Part shown: positions 8,901 through 16,852 of the stretch, in pieces
Layout: each line of letters starts with the position of its first letter
Position numbering within the stretch: position 1 is the first letter of the stretch
From: Gammaproteobacteria bacterium
GTDB taxonomy: Bacteria > Pseudomonadota > Gammaproteobacteria > Steroidobacterales > Steroidobacteraceae
Direction of reading: 5' to 3'
Assembly: GCA_016874555.1 (NCBI GenBank)
Contig: VGTW01000007.1
Coordinates: forward strand, 1 to 43,976
Length of the DNA stretch: 43,976 nucleotides
Notes under the pieces: generated by a model
What the model saw: the letters and a program-made list of their open reading frames with translations, nothing else
Databases searched by the model: none
What the model was told of the DNA's origin: nothing
Program-made: the position numbers and the translations under genes

Positions 8901-11458
8901 CACTCGCGAATCGCACGGCGCAGCTCGTCGATGGATTCCGGATTACGCAGCGTCGAGGTATCGCCGACTTCCTGGCCCTCGACGAGTGCGCGCACCATGC
9001 GGCGCATGTACTTTCCGCTACGCGTCTCCGGAAACTGCGTGACTTCGATAAAGTCTTCCGGAATCGCGACCTGGCCTTTTTCCTGACGTACGGTCTCGAT
9101 AAGGCGACGTCGATCCTCGGCCGTGATTTTACGCCCGGGTGCCGGTTTCACGAACGCCAACGGGGTCAGGCCCTTCTGGGCGTGCGGCGCACCGACGACG
9201 ATGACGTTGCCCACCGGCGAGTCGGGATTCACCTGCTTGTCGCGTAGGATCGCACCTTCGATTTCTTCGGTTCCAAGACGATGGCCCGAAACATTGATGA
9301 CGTCGTCGGAGCGGCCATGCAAAGAAAAACTGCCATCCGCGTATTTGACGGCAAAATCACCCTGCGTGTAAGCGAGTCGATCGCGCCAACGTATCCAATA
9401 GGTCTTACGATAGCGGTCGAAGTCACCGCGCCAATTACGGGAAATACGTCTACCTTCGAGCTTGAAATCGCTCTCGCCACCCCAGATCGTACGACAAAGA
9501 TAAGGAAACGGTGCGGCGATTACGATCTCACCCTTTTCGCCAGGCTCGGCTTCGCGCGCAATTATCGCGCCGTTTGCATCGGGCTCGCTGTCGGCAAGCC
9601 AGACATCGCCCATTACCCACGGTAACGGATAAGTGCGTGCATCAGCGCGCAGCGGAAAATCGCCATTGCCATACATGTGCGTCCAGACGATGCCGCCATG
9701 CTCGGTCGCCCAGTAAGAGTTCGTATACCAAGGCGTTACCAGTTCCATGCCGAACTGCTGCACCACAGGTGAGGTGGGCTCGGCACAGAAGGTGGCAACG
9801 CGCAGACTCGAGCGCGAGTAGGTGCGAACGTCCTCGACGTTCTGCGGATCGCTCATAACCGTTTTCAAGAAGGTAACACCGGCCTTGAATATATTGACCT
9901 TGAGACGCTCGATGATGCTGGCAAAGCGTCCCGCGCTGGGGAATACCGGTGCACCCTCGGCAATCACAGTGGTCACCCGCGTCGTCAATGCGCCGCTGAT
10001 CATGTAGCTCTGACCGGTGATCCAGCCCGGATCTGCCACCACGTACATGACATCGCCGGGTCGTGCATCGAAGGCCACGCGCAAGGTGTACGCGACGCCA
10101 CTCACATAGCCGCCGTGAACATGTACGACGCCCTTAGGCTTGCCGGTCGAACCTGAGGTATAGATGAAAAACATCGGGAATTCCGCATCGAGCGGTTCGG
10201 GCGGCACCGCGGCCCAGATGGCGGCGACGAACGCTCGATCATCGAGCGCGAGCAACTGCGCCTCGTCGGCGACGGCATGACCCGCGGCGCGTGCTGCGGC
10301 GAGCAGCGTCTGCATTGCGGCATCGGTAAGTTCATGCGCCCAGCGATCACGCTCGGGCCGCCACAGCAAATCGGCCTGCGCGGCATGACGCACCACGATC
10401 ACGGTATCGACTCGGGCGGGCGTCGTCACGAGTGCGCTGGCGATCTCTGTACGAATGCGGCTCGCTTCGACGGGTGAAATGCCCGCCAGACCCTCGAGTG
10501 CCCGACCTACACCGCGCATGATGTCGGAACGCTCGAGCGTGATTTCATTGGCTACGATCTGGCGTGCGCCGGCGAGAATGGCCTCGCGCTGTACAACATC
10601 GACTCGCAGCGACTCCAAAGCCTCGGCCACCGCGGCCACCGCCGTTTCAGCAGGTATATAACCATCGAGCGCCGGATCGGTATAAGCCTCTTTAAAGGCC
10701 ACGATCTGCGCATTTCTATAGCCACCGTCGGCGGTGATCACGATTCGCGCGCCGGCGTTGTGGATACGATCAGAGAGTGTTTTGTCGCTGAATCCACCGA
10801 ACACAGGTGTGTAGACGATGCCGAGACGCTTACAGGCTTCAGTCCAAAACACCTGCTCGGGGATATTCGGCATATTGATGGCGATGCGATCACCCGCCTT
10901 GAGTCCCACAGCACGCAGTGCAAGCGCGCAGCGTGCAACCTCGAGCAGCAATCGCTTGCGGCTGACGCTGTACGAGACCACCGGTGCGCCGCGCCCACCG
11001 TCCTGCGACTGATCCCAACGATCGCCCTCGAACCACAGCGCCGCTTCGTCGCCATGGCCGGCAAGCACATGACGATCGATTTCATTGAAGCAGGCGTTGG
11101 TCAGGGCGTCGCTGAACCAGCGATAGAACGGTGCATCGCTCTCATCTAGAGTCGTACGCCACGGCAGATAGTCGGCAGGCAGCGCAGGCTCGACCACGGT
11201 GCCGGTCGTGGCATCGTAGCCGCGCCACTGGCCGTCCTCATCACGACGGATCCAGGCGCCATGGCTTCCGGCCTTGGGTTCGAACCAATGAATTTCGCGA
11301 CTGGCGATGTCACCGTGGTAGCGACCAGGGTCGGCGCGACAAGCATCGCGTGCGGCCTGCCAGGCTGTGCGACTGGTGATGCGGTTAACGAGGGCCGATG
11401 GTGGCAAAATCGCCACGGGCGGTGGGGCCGTGTCCTTGGACCGGTTAACACTCGACAT
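5921..11458 (-). CDS. pcs: Trifunctional propionyl-CoA synthase (ACS-ECH-ER fusion)
   Basis: It converts 3-hydroxypropionate, ATP, CoA and NADPH to propionyl-CoA through 3-HP-CoA and acryloyl-CoA. At 1845 aa it has the family length (about 1820). Acyl-CoA synthetase part, residues about 95-860: YTSGSTGKPKG at 433-443, SYWATEHGG near 581, GRSDDVINVSGHR near 715, and the adenylate-forming lysine in TRSGKYMRR (K816). Enoyl-CoA hydratase part, about 895-1200: NPPVNALNERALDELN, AGADIRQL, GVALGGGMEFAMACH and GQPEVRLNLLPGYGG, giving both catalytic Glu positions (about 997 and 1017). Enoyl-CoA reductase part, about 1260-1845: ASEVNFNDIWAITG and the nucleotide loop VEGAATGTG near 1424. Gly-rich and catalytic blocks match Chloroflexus Pcs almost word for word. 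A GGAG precedes the ATG. It is first in the operon and overlaps mcr. The ER part lacks Zn ligands, as expected. Confidence 0.96.
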   Translation of the reverse strand: MSSVNRSKDTAPPPVAILPPSALVNRITSRTAWQAARDACRADPGRYHGDIASREIHWFEPKAGSHGAWIRRDEDGQWRGYDATTGTVVEPALPADYLPWRTTLDESDAPFYRWFSDALTNACFNEIDRHVLAGHGDEAALWFEGDRWDQSQDGGRGAPVVSYSVSRKRLLLEVARCALALRAVGLKAGDRIAINMPNIPEQVFWTEACKRLGIVYTPVFGGFSDKTLSDRIHNAGARIVITADGGYRNAQIVAFKEAYTDPALDGYIPAETAVAAVAEALESLRVDVVQREAILAGARQIVANEITLERSDIMRGVGRALEGLAGISPVEASRIRTEIASALVTTPARVDTVIVVRHAAQADLLWRPERDRWAHELTDAAMQTLLAAARAAGHAVADEAQLLALDDRAFVAAIWAAVPPEPLDAEFPMFFIYTSGSTGKPKGVVHVHGGYVSGVAYTLRVAFDARPGDVMYVVADPGWITGQSYMISGALTTRVTTVIAEGAPVFPSAGRFASIIERLKVNIFKAGVTFLKTVMSDPQNVEDVRTYSRSSLRVATFCAEPTSPVVQQFGMELVTPWYTNSYWATEHGGIVWTHMYGNGDFPLRADARTYPLPWVMGDVWLADSEPDANGAIIAREAEPGEKGEIVIAAPFPYLCRTIWGGESDFKLEGRRISRNWRGDFDRYRKTYWIRWRDRLAYTQGDFAVKYADGSFSLHGRSDDVINVSGHRLGTEEIEGAILRDKQVNPDSPVGNVIVVGAPHAQKGLTPLAFVKPAPGRKITAEDRRRLIETVRQEKGQVAIPEDFIEVTQFPETRSGKYMRRMVRALVEGQEVGDTSTLRNPESIDELRRAIREWQARQRVADEQQLFEDFRYFRIHYHSLGVVPGAKRRPRKPAERVAVVTINNPPVNALNERALDELNIVIDHVARRDDVKAVVFTGQGTSAFVAGADIRQLYEDVHSLEEALPLPNNAHLAFRKIETMDKPAIAAINGVALGGGMEFAMACHVRVAEPHATFGQPEVRLNLLPGYGGTQRLPRLLEQAGHSAPLVRTLEIVMGGRTLEAAEVHADGLLHALAADSEDVLTLATRLAAEYVAAPAGRNLVARTFVARRAAHAAWQGAGKADFAAALADAEVQRLLAQASAVGRGNTAERILDAVRTGWTLGLAAGLAREAQLFAEAIVDPEGGKAGIRAFLNKQSAPLPTRRDTAPGATELPALVKRGELLPVGAPFFPGLSPLPKWQYGHAVIKDLRTGAPAHGLPKVAEREIVVPVPEPGPSEALVYVLASEVNFNDIWAITGIPVSPFDNHDLDYQVTGSGGVALIVAVGSEVKREGRLRVGDLVTVYSGQSDLLSPLAARDPMYAGFSIQGYETDTGSHQQFLLVQGPQLHSLPPDLTLEAAGSYVLNLGTVVRALFTTLQIESGKTLFVEGAATGTGFEALKSAARNGLASVGLVSSAERAAFIMSQGAAGAINRRDSRWAEAYTVVPENAEAIARWERAGEPILEEIRRQTGGRLADYVVSHAGQESFPRSFQILAEHGTLTFYGATSGYWFSFVGKQGASSPEDMLRRARLRAGEAVLLYYGVDSAGAGSNEADSGAVGNALLDPVGLEAIEAVRKAGGRLVVATATDAQREFVQSLGYGDSVRGVISIEEIRRKEGIDFDWPTALPPLLDAKRETERFKEAVRQFQERTTKPFGSAIGRSLRSADNPRGYPDLIIERAGHDALAASTSLVKPFTGRVVYCESMQGKRYTFYAPQVWMRQRRILMPTATIAGTHLCNAFEVARMNDMIAAGQLEVSAPTVVPWQELPAAHQAMWDNTHAGSNYVVNHALPRGGLRSRDELFQEWGAPR

Positions 11459-11482
11459 CGATGCTGTACTCCGCCCCCAGGT

Positions 11483-11492
11483 GTAAATTTAC
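11483..11492. promoter_or_regulatory. AT-rich palindrome in the pcs/gloB divergent spacer
   Basis: The 123-bp spacer between the divergent pcs and gloB starts is the only place for the pcs operon promoter. It contains the perfect 10-bp palindrome GTAAATTTAC about 25 nt upstream of the pcs start, standing out in GC-rich surroundings. TAAATT could serve as a -10 element in the leftward direction, but no good -35 is seen at 16-18 nt. It might equally be an operator half. This is a weak, sequence-only call. Confidence 0.25.
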
Positions 11493-11581
11493 CACGGCAT
11501 TGTGTGAAAAAGACGCGGTTGAAACCTCACTGCCTTGCCGTCCGACGCGCAGCGGCACAACATTGCAACCCGAGACCGCCC

Positions 11582-12385
11582 ATGATCATCGAACGAATTT
11601 GGCCCGCAAACGCGTGGCGTAACTACCACTATCTCATCGTCTGCAGCGAGTCCGGTGAGGCGCTGGCGGTCGACCCCCTCGACTGGGGGCTCTGCGCACG
11701 GACGGCCCGCGAGCGTGGCTGGACAATCACGCAGATCCTCAATACCCACGAACATGGTGACCATATCGGCGGTAATGAACCGCTGCGGGCCGCGACCGGC
11801 GCGCGGGTGCTCGCCCATGCGGGCACAGGTGGGCGCATCCCGGGCTTGGATCGCGGGCTCGCCCACGGTGAAACCGTACGCGTCGGCAAGACGGTCGAGC
11901 TCGAGTGCCTTGATACGCCGGGGCATACCCACGCACACCTTTGTCTGCTCGCTCGCGGTCGAGAGGCAACCGCGGCACCCGAGCTGCTATGCGGCGACAC
12001 CTTGTTCAGCGCCGGCGCGGGCAACTGTCACAACGGCGGCGACCCCCAGTTGCTGTACCACACCTTCGTCGACTGCCTCGCCCGCTTGCCCAACGCCACG
12101 CGGATCCACCCCGGCCACGATTATCTCGCCCGTAATCTCGCTTTCACGCTCGATCGTGAACCCGGCAACGGCGATGCGGCCGCACTGCTTGCCTACGTTC
12201 GGGGTCACGACGGTGCGCAGGCGCCGATCACGACTCTTGGCGATGAGCGTCGGATCAACACCTTTTTCAGATTGCAGAATCCGGCGGTGATCGCCGGACT
12301 GCGCAGCACGTTCGCAGATCTTCCCGATCAGCCTGACTCACAGACGATTTTTTTGAAGCTGCGCGAGTTGCGCAATTGCTGGTGA
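11582..12385 (+). CDS. gloB: Hydroxyacylglutathione hydrolase (glyoxalase II)
   Basis: It hydrolyses S-D-lactoylglutathione (and related hydroxyacyl-glutathione thioesters) to the acid plus glutathione, the second step of methylglyoxal detoxification. At 267 aa it has the usual length. The binuclear metal motif THEHGDH is at residues 55-61, with further ligands in DTPGHTHAHLC, LLCGDTLFSAGAG and HPGHDYLARN. The C-terminal glyoxalase II substrate domain is present, with GDERRINTFFR in place of the usual glutathione-binding basic segment. The start is the ATG at 11582; upstream in-frame sequence has no family similarity. It is transcribed divergently from pcs across 123 bp and converges with the VOC gene. 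A possible role in clearing aldehyde adducts made by the neighbouring 3-HP enzymes is inference. Confidence 0.93.
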   Translation: MIIERIWPANAWRNYHYLIVCSESGEALAVDPLDWGLCARTARERGWTITQILNTHEHGDHIGGNEPLRAATGARVLAHAGTGGRIPGLDRGLAHGETVRVGKTVELECLDTPGHTHAHLCLLARGREATAAPELLCGDTLFSAGAGNCHNGGDPQLLYHTFVDCLARLPNATRIHPGHDYLARNLAFTLDREPGNGDAAALLAYVRGHDGAQAPITTLGDERRINTFFRLQNPAVIAGLRSTFADLPDQPDSQTIFLKLRELRNCW

Positions 12386-12404
12386 CCGGCACTATCGATA
12401 TCGT

Positions 12405-13367
12405 TCAGGGACGCTCGACGAGCTGAACCACCAAGCCTGCGGGCGAGGTCAACGTAGCCATACGCGCGAGACCGAACAAAGTTTCGGTGATACCGTGATC
12501 ACGTGGCGCGGTGCGCATTGCAGCGGCGCCGCGCTCCTGTAGCAAAGCAGCTGCACGCGCGAGTACCTCATCGATACTCGGTACAAAAAACGTCACTGAA
12601 AGCAATCCACGCGCCGGCGGTACCGCCCGCGGGTACAAATCTTTGCTCTGCACTCCCTCGTACTGCACGATCTCGAGTCGTCCATAGTCATAGGCCGCGT
12701 CACCGAAAATGCGTACATCGAGACCACCACCCGGCGGCAGACCGATAGTGCGCTCGACCTCTGGACCTGAAAAGCGGTGATACGACGTCTCATCGAGTCC
12801 CAGCACTTTTTCAAAGAAAGCTTTCTCGCCATGATTATCGGGCGTCGTGGCAATGACCTGCGGGGCAACGCCGTAGCCCAAACTGCTGACATGCTCGGGT
12901 TTACCCTCTTGTTCGAGAAGCACGAGATTCACCGACTCCGGGCCGTTCATGTGGACTTCGTGCACAACGATACCGTCGGTTTCAAAGCGTCCGATCTTCG
13001 AGCGAAACTGGTAGCCCGCGGCCTTGAGCTCAGCGTAACGCGTGCGAATATCACGCACGGCGATATCGACGCTCTTGGGGACAAGATCAGTAGGCGCCGC
13101 GCCTTCGCGCACGGCAGCGCCCGGCACGCGAAACCGCACCAAATGTACCCCACCCTGCTCACGACTCGGCGTGACCAGTAAGGCCTGGTCAATGATGTCG
13201 CCTTCGGCCACCCCCCAAAGTTTGGCGAGCCCGCGATCTGCGCCCTGACGACGAAGGACGATCTGCATGCCGAAGCGTGAAACCCAAAGCCCAAGCGCCT
13301 GATCCATGTCGGCGACGCTGATGACGACGTAGGCAAAAGCCTTGGCGATGTAATGGACAGGTAGCAC
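12405..13367 (-). CDS. VOC-superfamily protein with two glyoxalase/dioxygenase-type domains
   Basis: A 320-aa protein made of two successive VOC modules. The first is at residues about 8-160, beginning FAYVVISVADMDQALGLWVSRFG and containing VDIAVRDIRTRYAELKAAGY. The second is at about 175-320, with KAFFEKVLGLDETSYH, LLSVTFFVPSIDEVLARAAALL and the closing TSPAGLVVQLVERP. The start is the GTG at 13367, preceded by GGAGG at 8-nt spacing; the upstream in-frame extension to 13463 looks non-coding. The VOC fold serves glyoxalase I, epimerases, dioxygenases and resistance proteins, and the metal-ligand pattern here does not let me name the reaction. It lies tail-to-tail with gloB (19 nt apart). Its length and two unlike domains argue against a methylmalonyl-CoA epimerase. 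Confidence 0.8.
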   Translation of the reverse strand: MLPVHYIAKAFAYVVISVADMDQALGLWVSRFGMQIVLRRQGADRGLAKLWGVAEGDIIDQALLVTPSREQGGVHLVRFRVPGAAVREGAAPTDLVPKSVDIAVRDIRTRYAELKAAGYQFRSKIGRFETDGIVVHEVHMNGPESVNLVLLEQEGKPEHVSSLGYGVAPQVIATTPDNHGEKAFFEKVLGLDETSYHRFSGPEVERTIGLPPGGGLDVRIFGDAAYDYGRLEIVQYEGVQSKDLYPRAVPPARGLLSVTFFVPSIDEVLARAAALLQERGAAAMRTAPRDHGITETLFGLARMATLTSPAGLVVQLVERP

Positions 13368-13519
13368 GACCGAAACCTCCGATTTTGATGGACGGGTAGG
13401 ACCACGCGCAGCAGGGTCGATACAGCCGACAAGCACAAGGCGCAAGCGAGCGAGAGCGCACAAATCGCGGTGACGGCGATTACTGCGTGCTTGCCCGCGA
13501 CGACAGTATAGTAGTGGCC

Positions 13520-14578
13520 ATGAGTGAGTTTTATCGACGCAGCGCGCTCGTCCTGAGCGTAGGCATCTTGGGTTTAATCATATGGCAAGTGCTCGCGCCA
13601 TTCTGGTCAGCGCTCGCGTGGGCCATCGTCCTCGCCGTGCTGCTGGCACCACTGCAAGATCGACTGCTCATTAAATTTGGCAATCGGCCGGCGCTGGCGG
13701 CGGCGATCCTCACCTTGCTCACGCCTTTGGTGGTCTTTTTGCCCTTGCTGTTACTCGGTGCTAGCTTCGTCGAGCAGGGGCGGTCACTGATGCAGGAGGT
13801 GCAGCACAGCCCGTGGCGCTTCGACGGTATGTTGCTCGATCGCATCGAAGATTATCCGCTGGTGGGCCCCGTCATCGCCTATCTGACCGAAGCACTGGAT
13901 GTCGATACGGCCAAAATCAACGGCTTTCTCATCACCATTGGGCAGACGCTGCTGCGTTATGCAGCTAATCTCGGCAGCCAACTGGTGCTCAGCGCGCTGA
14001 ATACCACGCTCGCTTTCATGCTGATGCTGTTTTTGCTGTTTTTCATGTTGCGCGACGGACGAACCATGCAGCAGCGTTTCGCCAATTTGCTGCCGATGGA
14101 AGTCGCGCGCCGCGACGAACTAGTCACGTTGATCGCTCACACGACGCGTGCGGTCGTGTACGGCTCGGGAATCACTGCGCTCACTCAGGGCGCGCTGACC
14201 GGGATCGGTTTTGCGCTTACTGGTTTGCCCTCACCCATCGTATTCGGCGTGCTCGCGGCGCTATTCTCTTTGCTGCCTGCCGGGGGAACTGCTTTCGTCT
14301 GGCTGCCGGCCGCGCTCGCACTCGCCGTGATGGACCGCTCGAGTGCCGCACTCTTCATGCTCGGTTGGGGTGCGTTCATTTCGGTCACCGATAATTTCCT
14401 GCGCCCACTGCTGGTATCGACGCACGCCCATGTCTCGACGCTCGCGGTGTTCATGGGCGTGATCGGTGGTGCCGCCGCGTTCGGTGGCGTCGGTCTCATC
14501 ATCGGTCCGGTGTTGCTGACACTCGTCTCCGCTTTGCTGCGTTTCCTCGAAGAAAGCCAAGGCCGCGACCCACGCTGA
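13520..14578 (+). CDS. AI-2E/PerM-family membrane transporter
   Basis: A 352-aa polytopic inner-membrane protein of the AI-2E (PF01594-type) family. Seen: two N-terminal helices (ALVLSVGILGLIIWQVLAPF and an Ala/Leu-rich second helix), a third helix LTPLVVFLPLLLLGASF, an amphipathic middle domain, the family segment LFFMLRDG, and then a cluster of C-terminal helices with GLPSPIVFGVLAALFSLLPAGG and GGAAAFGGVGLIIGPVLLTL. Family members export AI-2 or act as Na+/H+ antiporters or permeases, so the substrate cannot be assigned. The start is the ATG at 13520 (MSEFYRR); a TATAGT hexamer at 13507-13512 lies too close for an ordinary promoter of this ATG. It is followed 50 nt later by uvrD, but a shared transcript is uncertain. 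Confidence 0.88.
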   Translation: MSEFYRRSALVLSVGILGLIIWQVLAPFWSALAWAIVLAVLLAPLQDRLLIKFGNRPALAAAILTLLTPLVVFLPLLLLGASFVEQGRSLMQEVQHSPWRFDGMLLDRIEDYPLVGPVIAYLTEALDVDTAKINGFLITIGQTLLRYAANLGSQLVLSALNTTLAFMLMLFLLFFMLRDGRTMQQRFANLLPMEVARRDELVTLIAHTTRAVVYGSGITALTQGALTGIGFALTGLPSPIVFGVLAALFSLLPAGGTAFVWLPAALALAVMDRSSAALFMLGWGAFISVTDNFLRPLLVSTHAHVSTLAVFMGVIGGAAAFGGVGLIIGPVLLTLVSALLRFLEESQGRDPR

Positions 14579-14628
14579 AAGTCGGTAGAATCGCGCGCCG
14601 CGCCGACTGCGCCAGTTTCGCCCCGCCC

Positions 14629-16821
14629 ATGGATCTCTCTCCCATCCTCAACCCGCTCAACGACGCGCAACGCGAGGCCGTGACTGCGCCCTTCGGTCCT
14701 GTACTTGTGCTCGCCGGTGCAGGCAGCGGCAAAACCCGCGTGCTCACGCATCGTGTCGCTTGGCTGATCGAAGCCGAGGCCGCCTCGGCACACAGCATCA
14801 TAGCGGTCACCTTCACCAACAAGGCCGCTGGCGAAATGCGCGCCCGCATCGAGTCACTGCTCGGCATGCCGGGTGCTGCGCTGTGGATCGGCACTTTCCA
14901 CGGCATTGCCCACCGCCTGCTGCGCCTGCATTGGCGCGAAGCGGGTTTACCGCAGACCTTCCAAATTCTCGACGGTGACGATCAACTGCGGGTGATCAAA
15001 AAAATACTCAAGACGCAAGCGCTTGATGACACCCGCTGGGTACCGCGCGAAATCCAGTACTTCATCAATAACAACAAGGATGAAGGACTGCGGCCGAAGG
15101 CGCTCAAAGACGGCAATGATCCTACCCGTCGGCAATTCATCAGGCTCTATCAGGACTACGAAGAAGCCTGCCAACGTGCCGGAGTGGTTGACTTTGCCGA
15201 ACTGTTGCTGCGCGCCTTCGAGCTCTGGCGAGACAACGCCGAACTGCTCGGTCACTACCGTCGGCGCTTTAAGCACGTGCTGGTCGACGAGTTTCAGGAC
15301 ACCAACGCCATCCAATACGGCTGGACCAAAATGCTTACGGGTTCCGCGGGTACGCCGTTCGTTGTCGGTGACGATGATCAGTCGATTTATCGGTGGCGCG
15401 GCGCACGCGTCGAGAATCTGCAGACCTTCCGCCATGATTTTCCACACGCCAAGCTGGTGCGTCTCGAGCAGAACTACCGCTCTACCGGCATCATCCTCGA
15501 TGCTGCCAACGCCCTTATCGCCAACAATAGCGGCCGGCTCGGTAAAAACCTTTGGACCATCGGTAAGCGCGGCGAATCGATCAAGCTCTATGCCGCCTTC
15601 AACGAACGCGACGAGGCCGAGTTCGTACTGCAACGCATCAAAGATTGGGTGAGCCGCAGTGGCAATCGGCGCGAGTTCGCCATTCTTTACCGCTCGAACG
15701 CCCAGTCACGCGTCTTCGAAGAAGTGTTTGTTTCGGCGCGGGTCCCCTACAAGGTTTACGGCGGTCTGCGCTTCTTCGAGCGCGCTGAAATAAAGGATGC
15801 TCTCGCCTATCTGCGCCTGGTGTCGAACCGCCACGACGACACCTCTTTCGAGCGTGTGATCAATCTGCCGACCCGTGGCATCGGTGCGCGTAGCGTCGAG
15901 ATCTTGCGTGACTACGCTCGCACCGCGGGCGTCTCCTTATGGAACGCGGCCGTCGCCTGCACCTCGAGCGCGGCACTGGGCGCAAAGGCTGCTGCCGCCG
16001 TTCAGGGCTTCATGCAACTCATCGAGCGCCTCGCCACCGACACCCGCGAACTCGCGCTGAATGAAATCGTCGATCAGGTACTGAACGCCAGTGGTCTGCT
16101 CGAGCATCACCGGAGGGAAAAGGCCGAACGCGGCGAAGCGCGGGCCGAGAACCTGCTCGAACTCGTCTCGGCGGCTCGGGGCTTCGAGCCGGAGCGGGTC
16201 GATGGCGAAGAGCTGCTGTCACTCGAAGCATTTTTGGCCCATGCCGTACTCGAGTCCGGCGAGGGACAAGCAGAAGCTTGGGAGGATTGCGTGCAGATGA
16301 TGACTCTGCACACCGCCAAAGGCTTAGAGTTTCCGGTGGTGGTACTCGCGGGTCTCGAGGACGGCCTGTTCCCCCATCAGCGTTCGCTCAACGATTTGGA
16401 CTCACTCGAAGAAGAGCGTCGCTTGGCCTATGTCGGTACCACCCGCGCGATGCAGCAGCTCTATCTCACCTATGCGGAACAGCGGCGTCTGCACGGCATC
16501 GACAGCTATGGTCAACCCTCGCGCTTCATCAAGGAAATCCCCGAAGAACTGCTCGAAGAGGTCCGGCCCAAGGCACAAGCCGGTCGGGGCGCCGGCATGA
16601 GCTTCGGTGGCGGTTATAGCCGTAGCGGACCCAGCGCGTTGCGCGACGAACCGGTGGCGCCTGGTCTGCGGCTCGGTGCGTGCGTACGCCACGCCAAATT
16701 TGGTGCCGGTGTAGTGCTCAATATCGAAGGTCAAGGTCCGCACGCGCGCGTGCAAGTGAGCTTCGAGTTAGGCGGCAGTAAGTGGCTGATGCTGCAATAC
16801 GCCAACCTGGAGACGACCTGA
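14629..16821 (+). CDS. uvrD: DNA helicase II (UvrD, SF1A)
   Basis: ATP-driven 3'-5' DNA helicase of nucleotide excision repair and mismatch repair. At 730 aa it has full UvrD length. Helicase motifs in order: Q-type LNPLNDAQREAV (about 7-18), Walker A AGAGSGKT (29-36), Ia AVTFTNKAAGEMR, Walker B VLVDEFQDTN, III VVGDDDQSIYRWRGA, IV LEQNYRST, V MTLHTAKGLEFPVVVLAGLEDGLFP and VI EERRLAYVGTTRAMQQLYLT. The C-terminal Tudor-like tail (AGVVLNIEGQGPHARVQVSF, ending in LMLQYANLE) binds partners such as RNA polymerase in known homologues. That tail and its completeness favour UvrD over Rep or PcrA, though Rep is the main alternative. pyrF follows 31 nt later. Confidence 0.93.
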   Translation: MDLSPILNPLNDAQREAVTAPFGPVLVLAGAGSGKTRVLTHRVAWLIEAEAASAHSIIAVTFTNKAAGEMRARIESLLGMPGAALWIGTFHGIAHRLLRLHWREAGLPQTFQILDGDDQLRVIKKILKTQALDDTRWVPREIQYFINNNKDEGLRPKALKDGNDPTRRQFIRLYQDYEEACQRAGVVDFAELLLRAFELWRDNAELLGHYRRRFKHVLVDEFQDTNAIQYGWTKMLTGSAGTPFVVGDDDQSIYRWRGARVENLQTFRHDFPHAKLVRLEQNYRSTGIILDAANALIANNSGRLGKNLWTIGKRGESIKLYAAFNERDEAEFVLQRIKDWVSRSGNRREFAILYRSNAQSRVFEEVFVSARVPYKVYGGLRFFERAEIKDALAYLRLVSNRHDDTSFERVINLPTRGIGARSVEILRDYARTAGVSLWNAAVACTSSAALGAKAAAAVQGFMQLIERLATDTRELALNEIVDQVLNASGLLEHHRREKAERGEARAENLLELVSAARGFEPERVDGEELLSLEAFLAHAVLESGEGQAEAWEDCVQMMTLHTAKGLEFPVVVLAGLEDGLFPHQRSLNDLDSLEEERRLAYVGTTRAMQQLYLTYAEQRRLHGIDSYGQPSRFIKEIPEELLEEVRPKAQAGRGAGMSFGGGYSRSGPSALRDEPVAPGLRLGACVRHAKFGAGVVLNIEGQGPHARVQVSFELGGSKWLMLQYANLETT

Positions 16822-16852
16822 GCGGTGCCCGCGGGTACACTTCCGGATAATC

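Noticed and set aside
5921-11458. Reading the 1845-aa protein as part of a polyketide or nonribosomal peptide synthase
   Set aside because: It has an acyl-CoA synthetase, enoyl-CoA hydratase and MDR reductase in the propionyl-CoA synthase order, and no carrier, ketosynthase or condensation domain.
12500-12505. CACGTG cores outside recF (also at 20704-20709 and a few other places) as further parS sites
   Set aside because: The flanks lack the TGTTNC/GNAACA arms; only the two sites in recF fit the full 16-bp form.
12405-13367. VOC protein as methylmalonyl-CoA epimerase, the next enzyme needed after propionyl-CoA carboxylation
   Set aside because: Epimerases are about 135-150 aa single-domain proteins; this is 320 aa with two dissimilar VOC domains, and I see no epimerase motif.
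16822-16852. GC-rich palindrome between uvrD and pyrF as a terminator
   Set aside because: It has a short stem around CCCGCGGG with no loop to speak of and no T-tract; pyrF starts at once after it.
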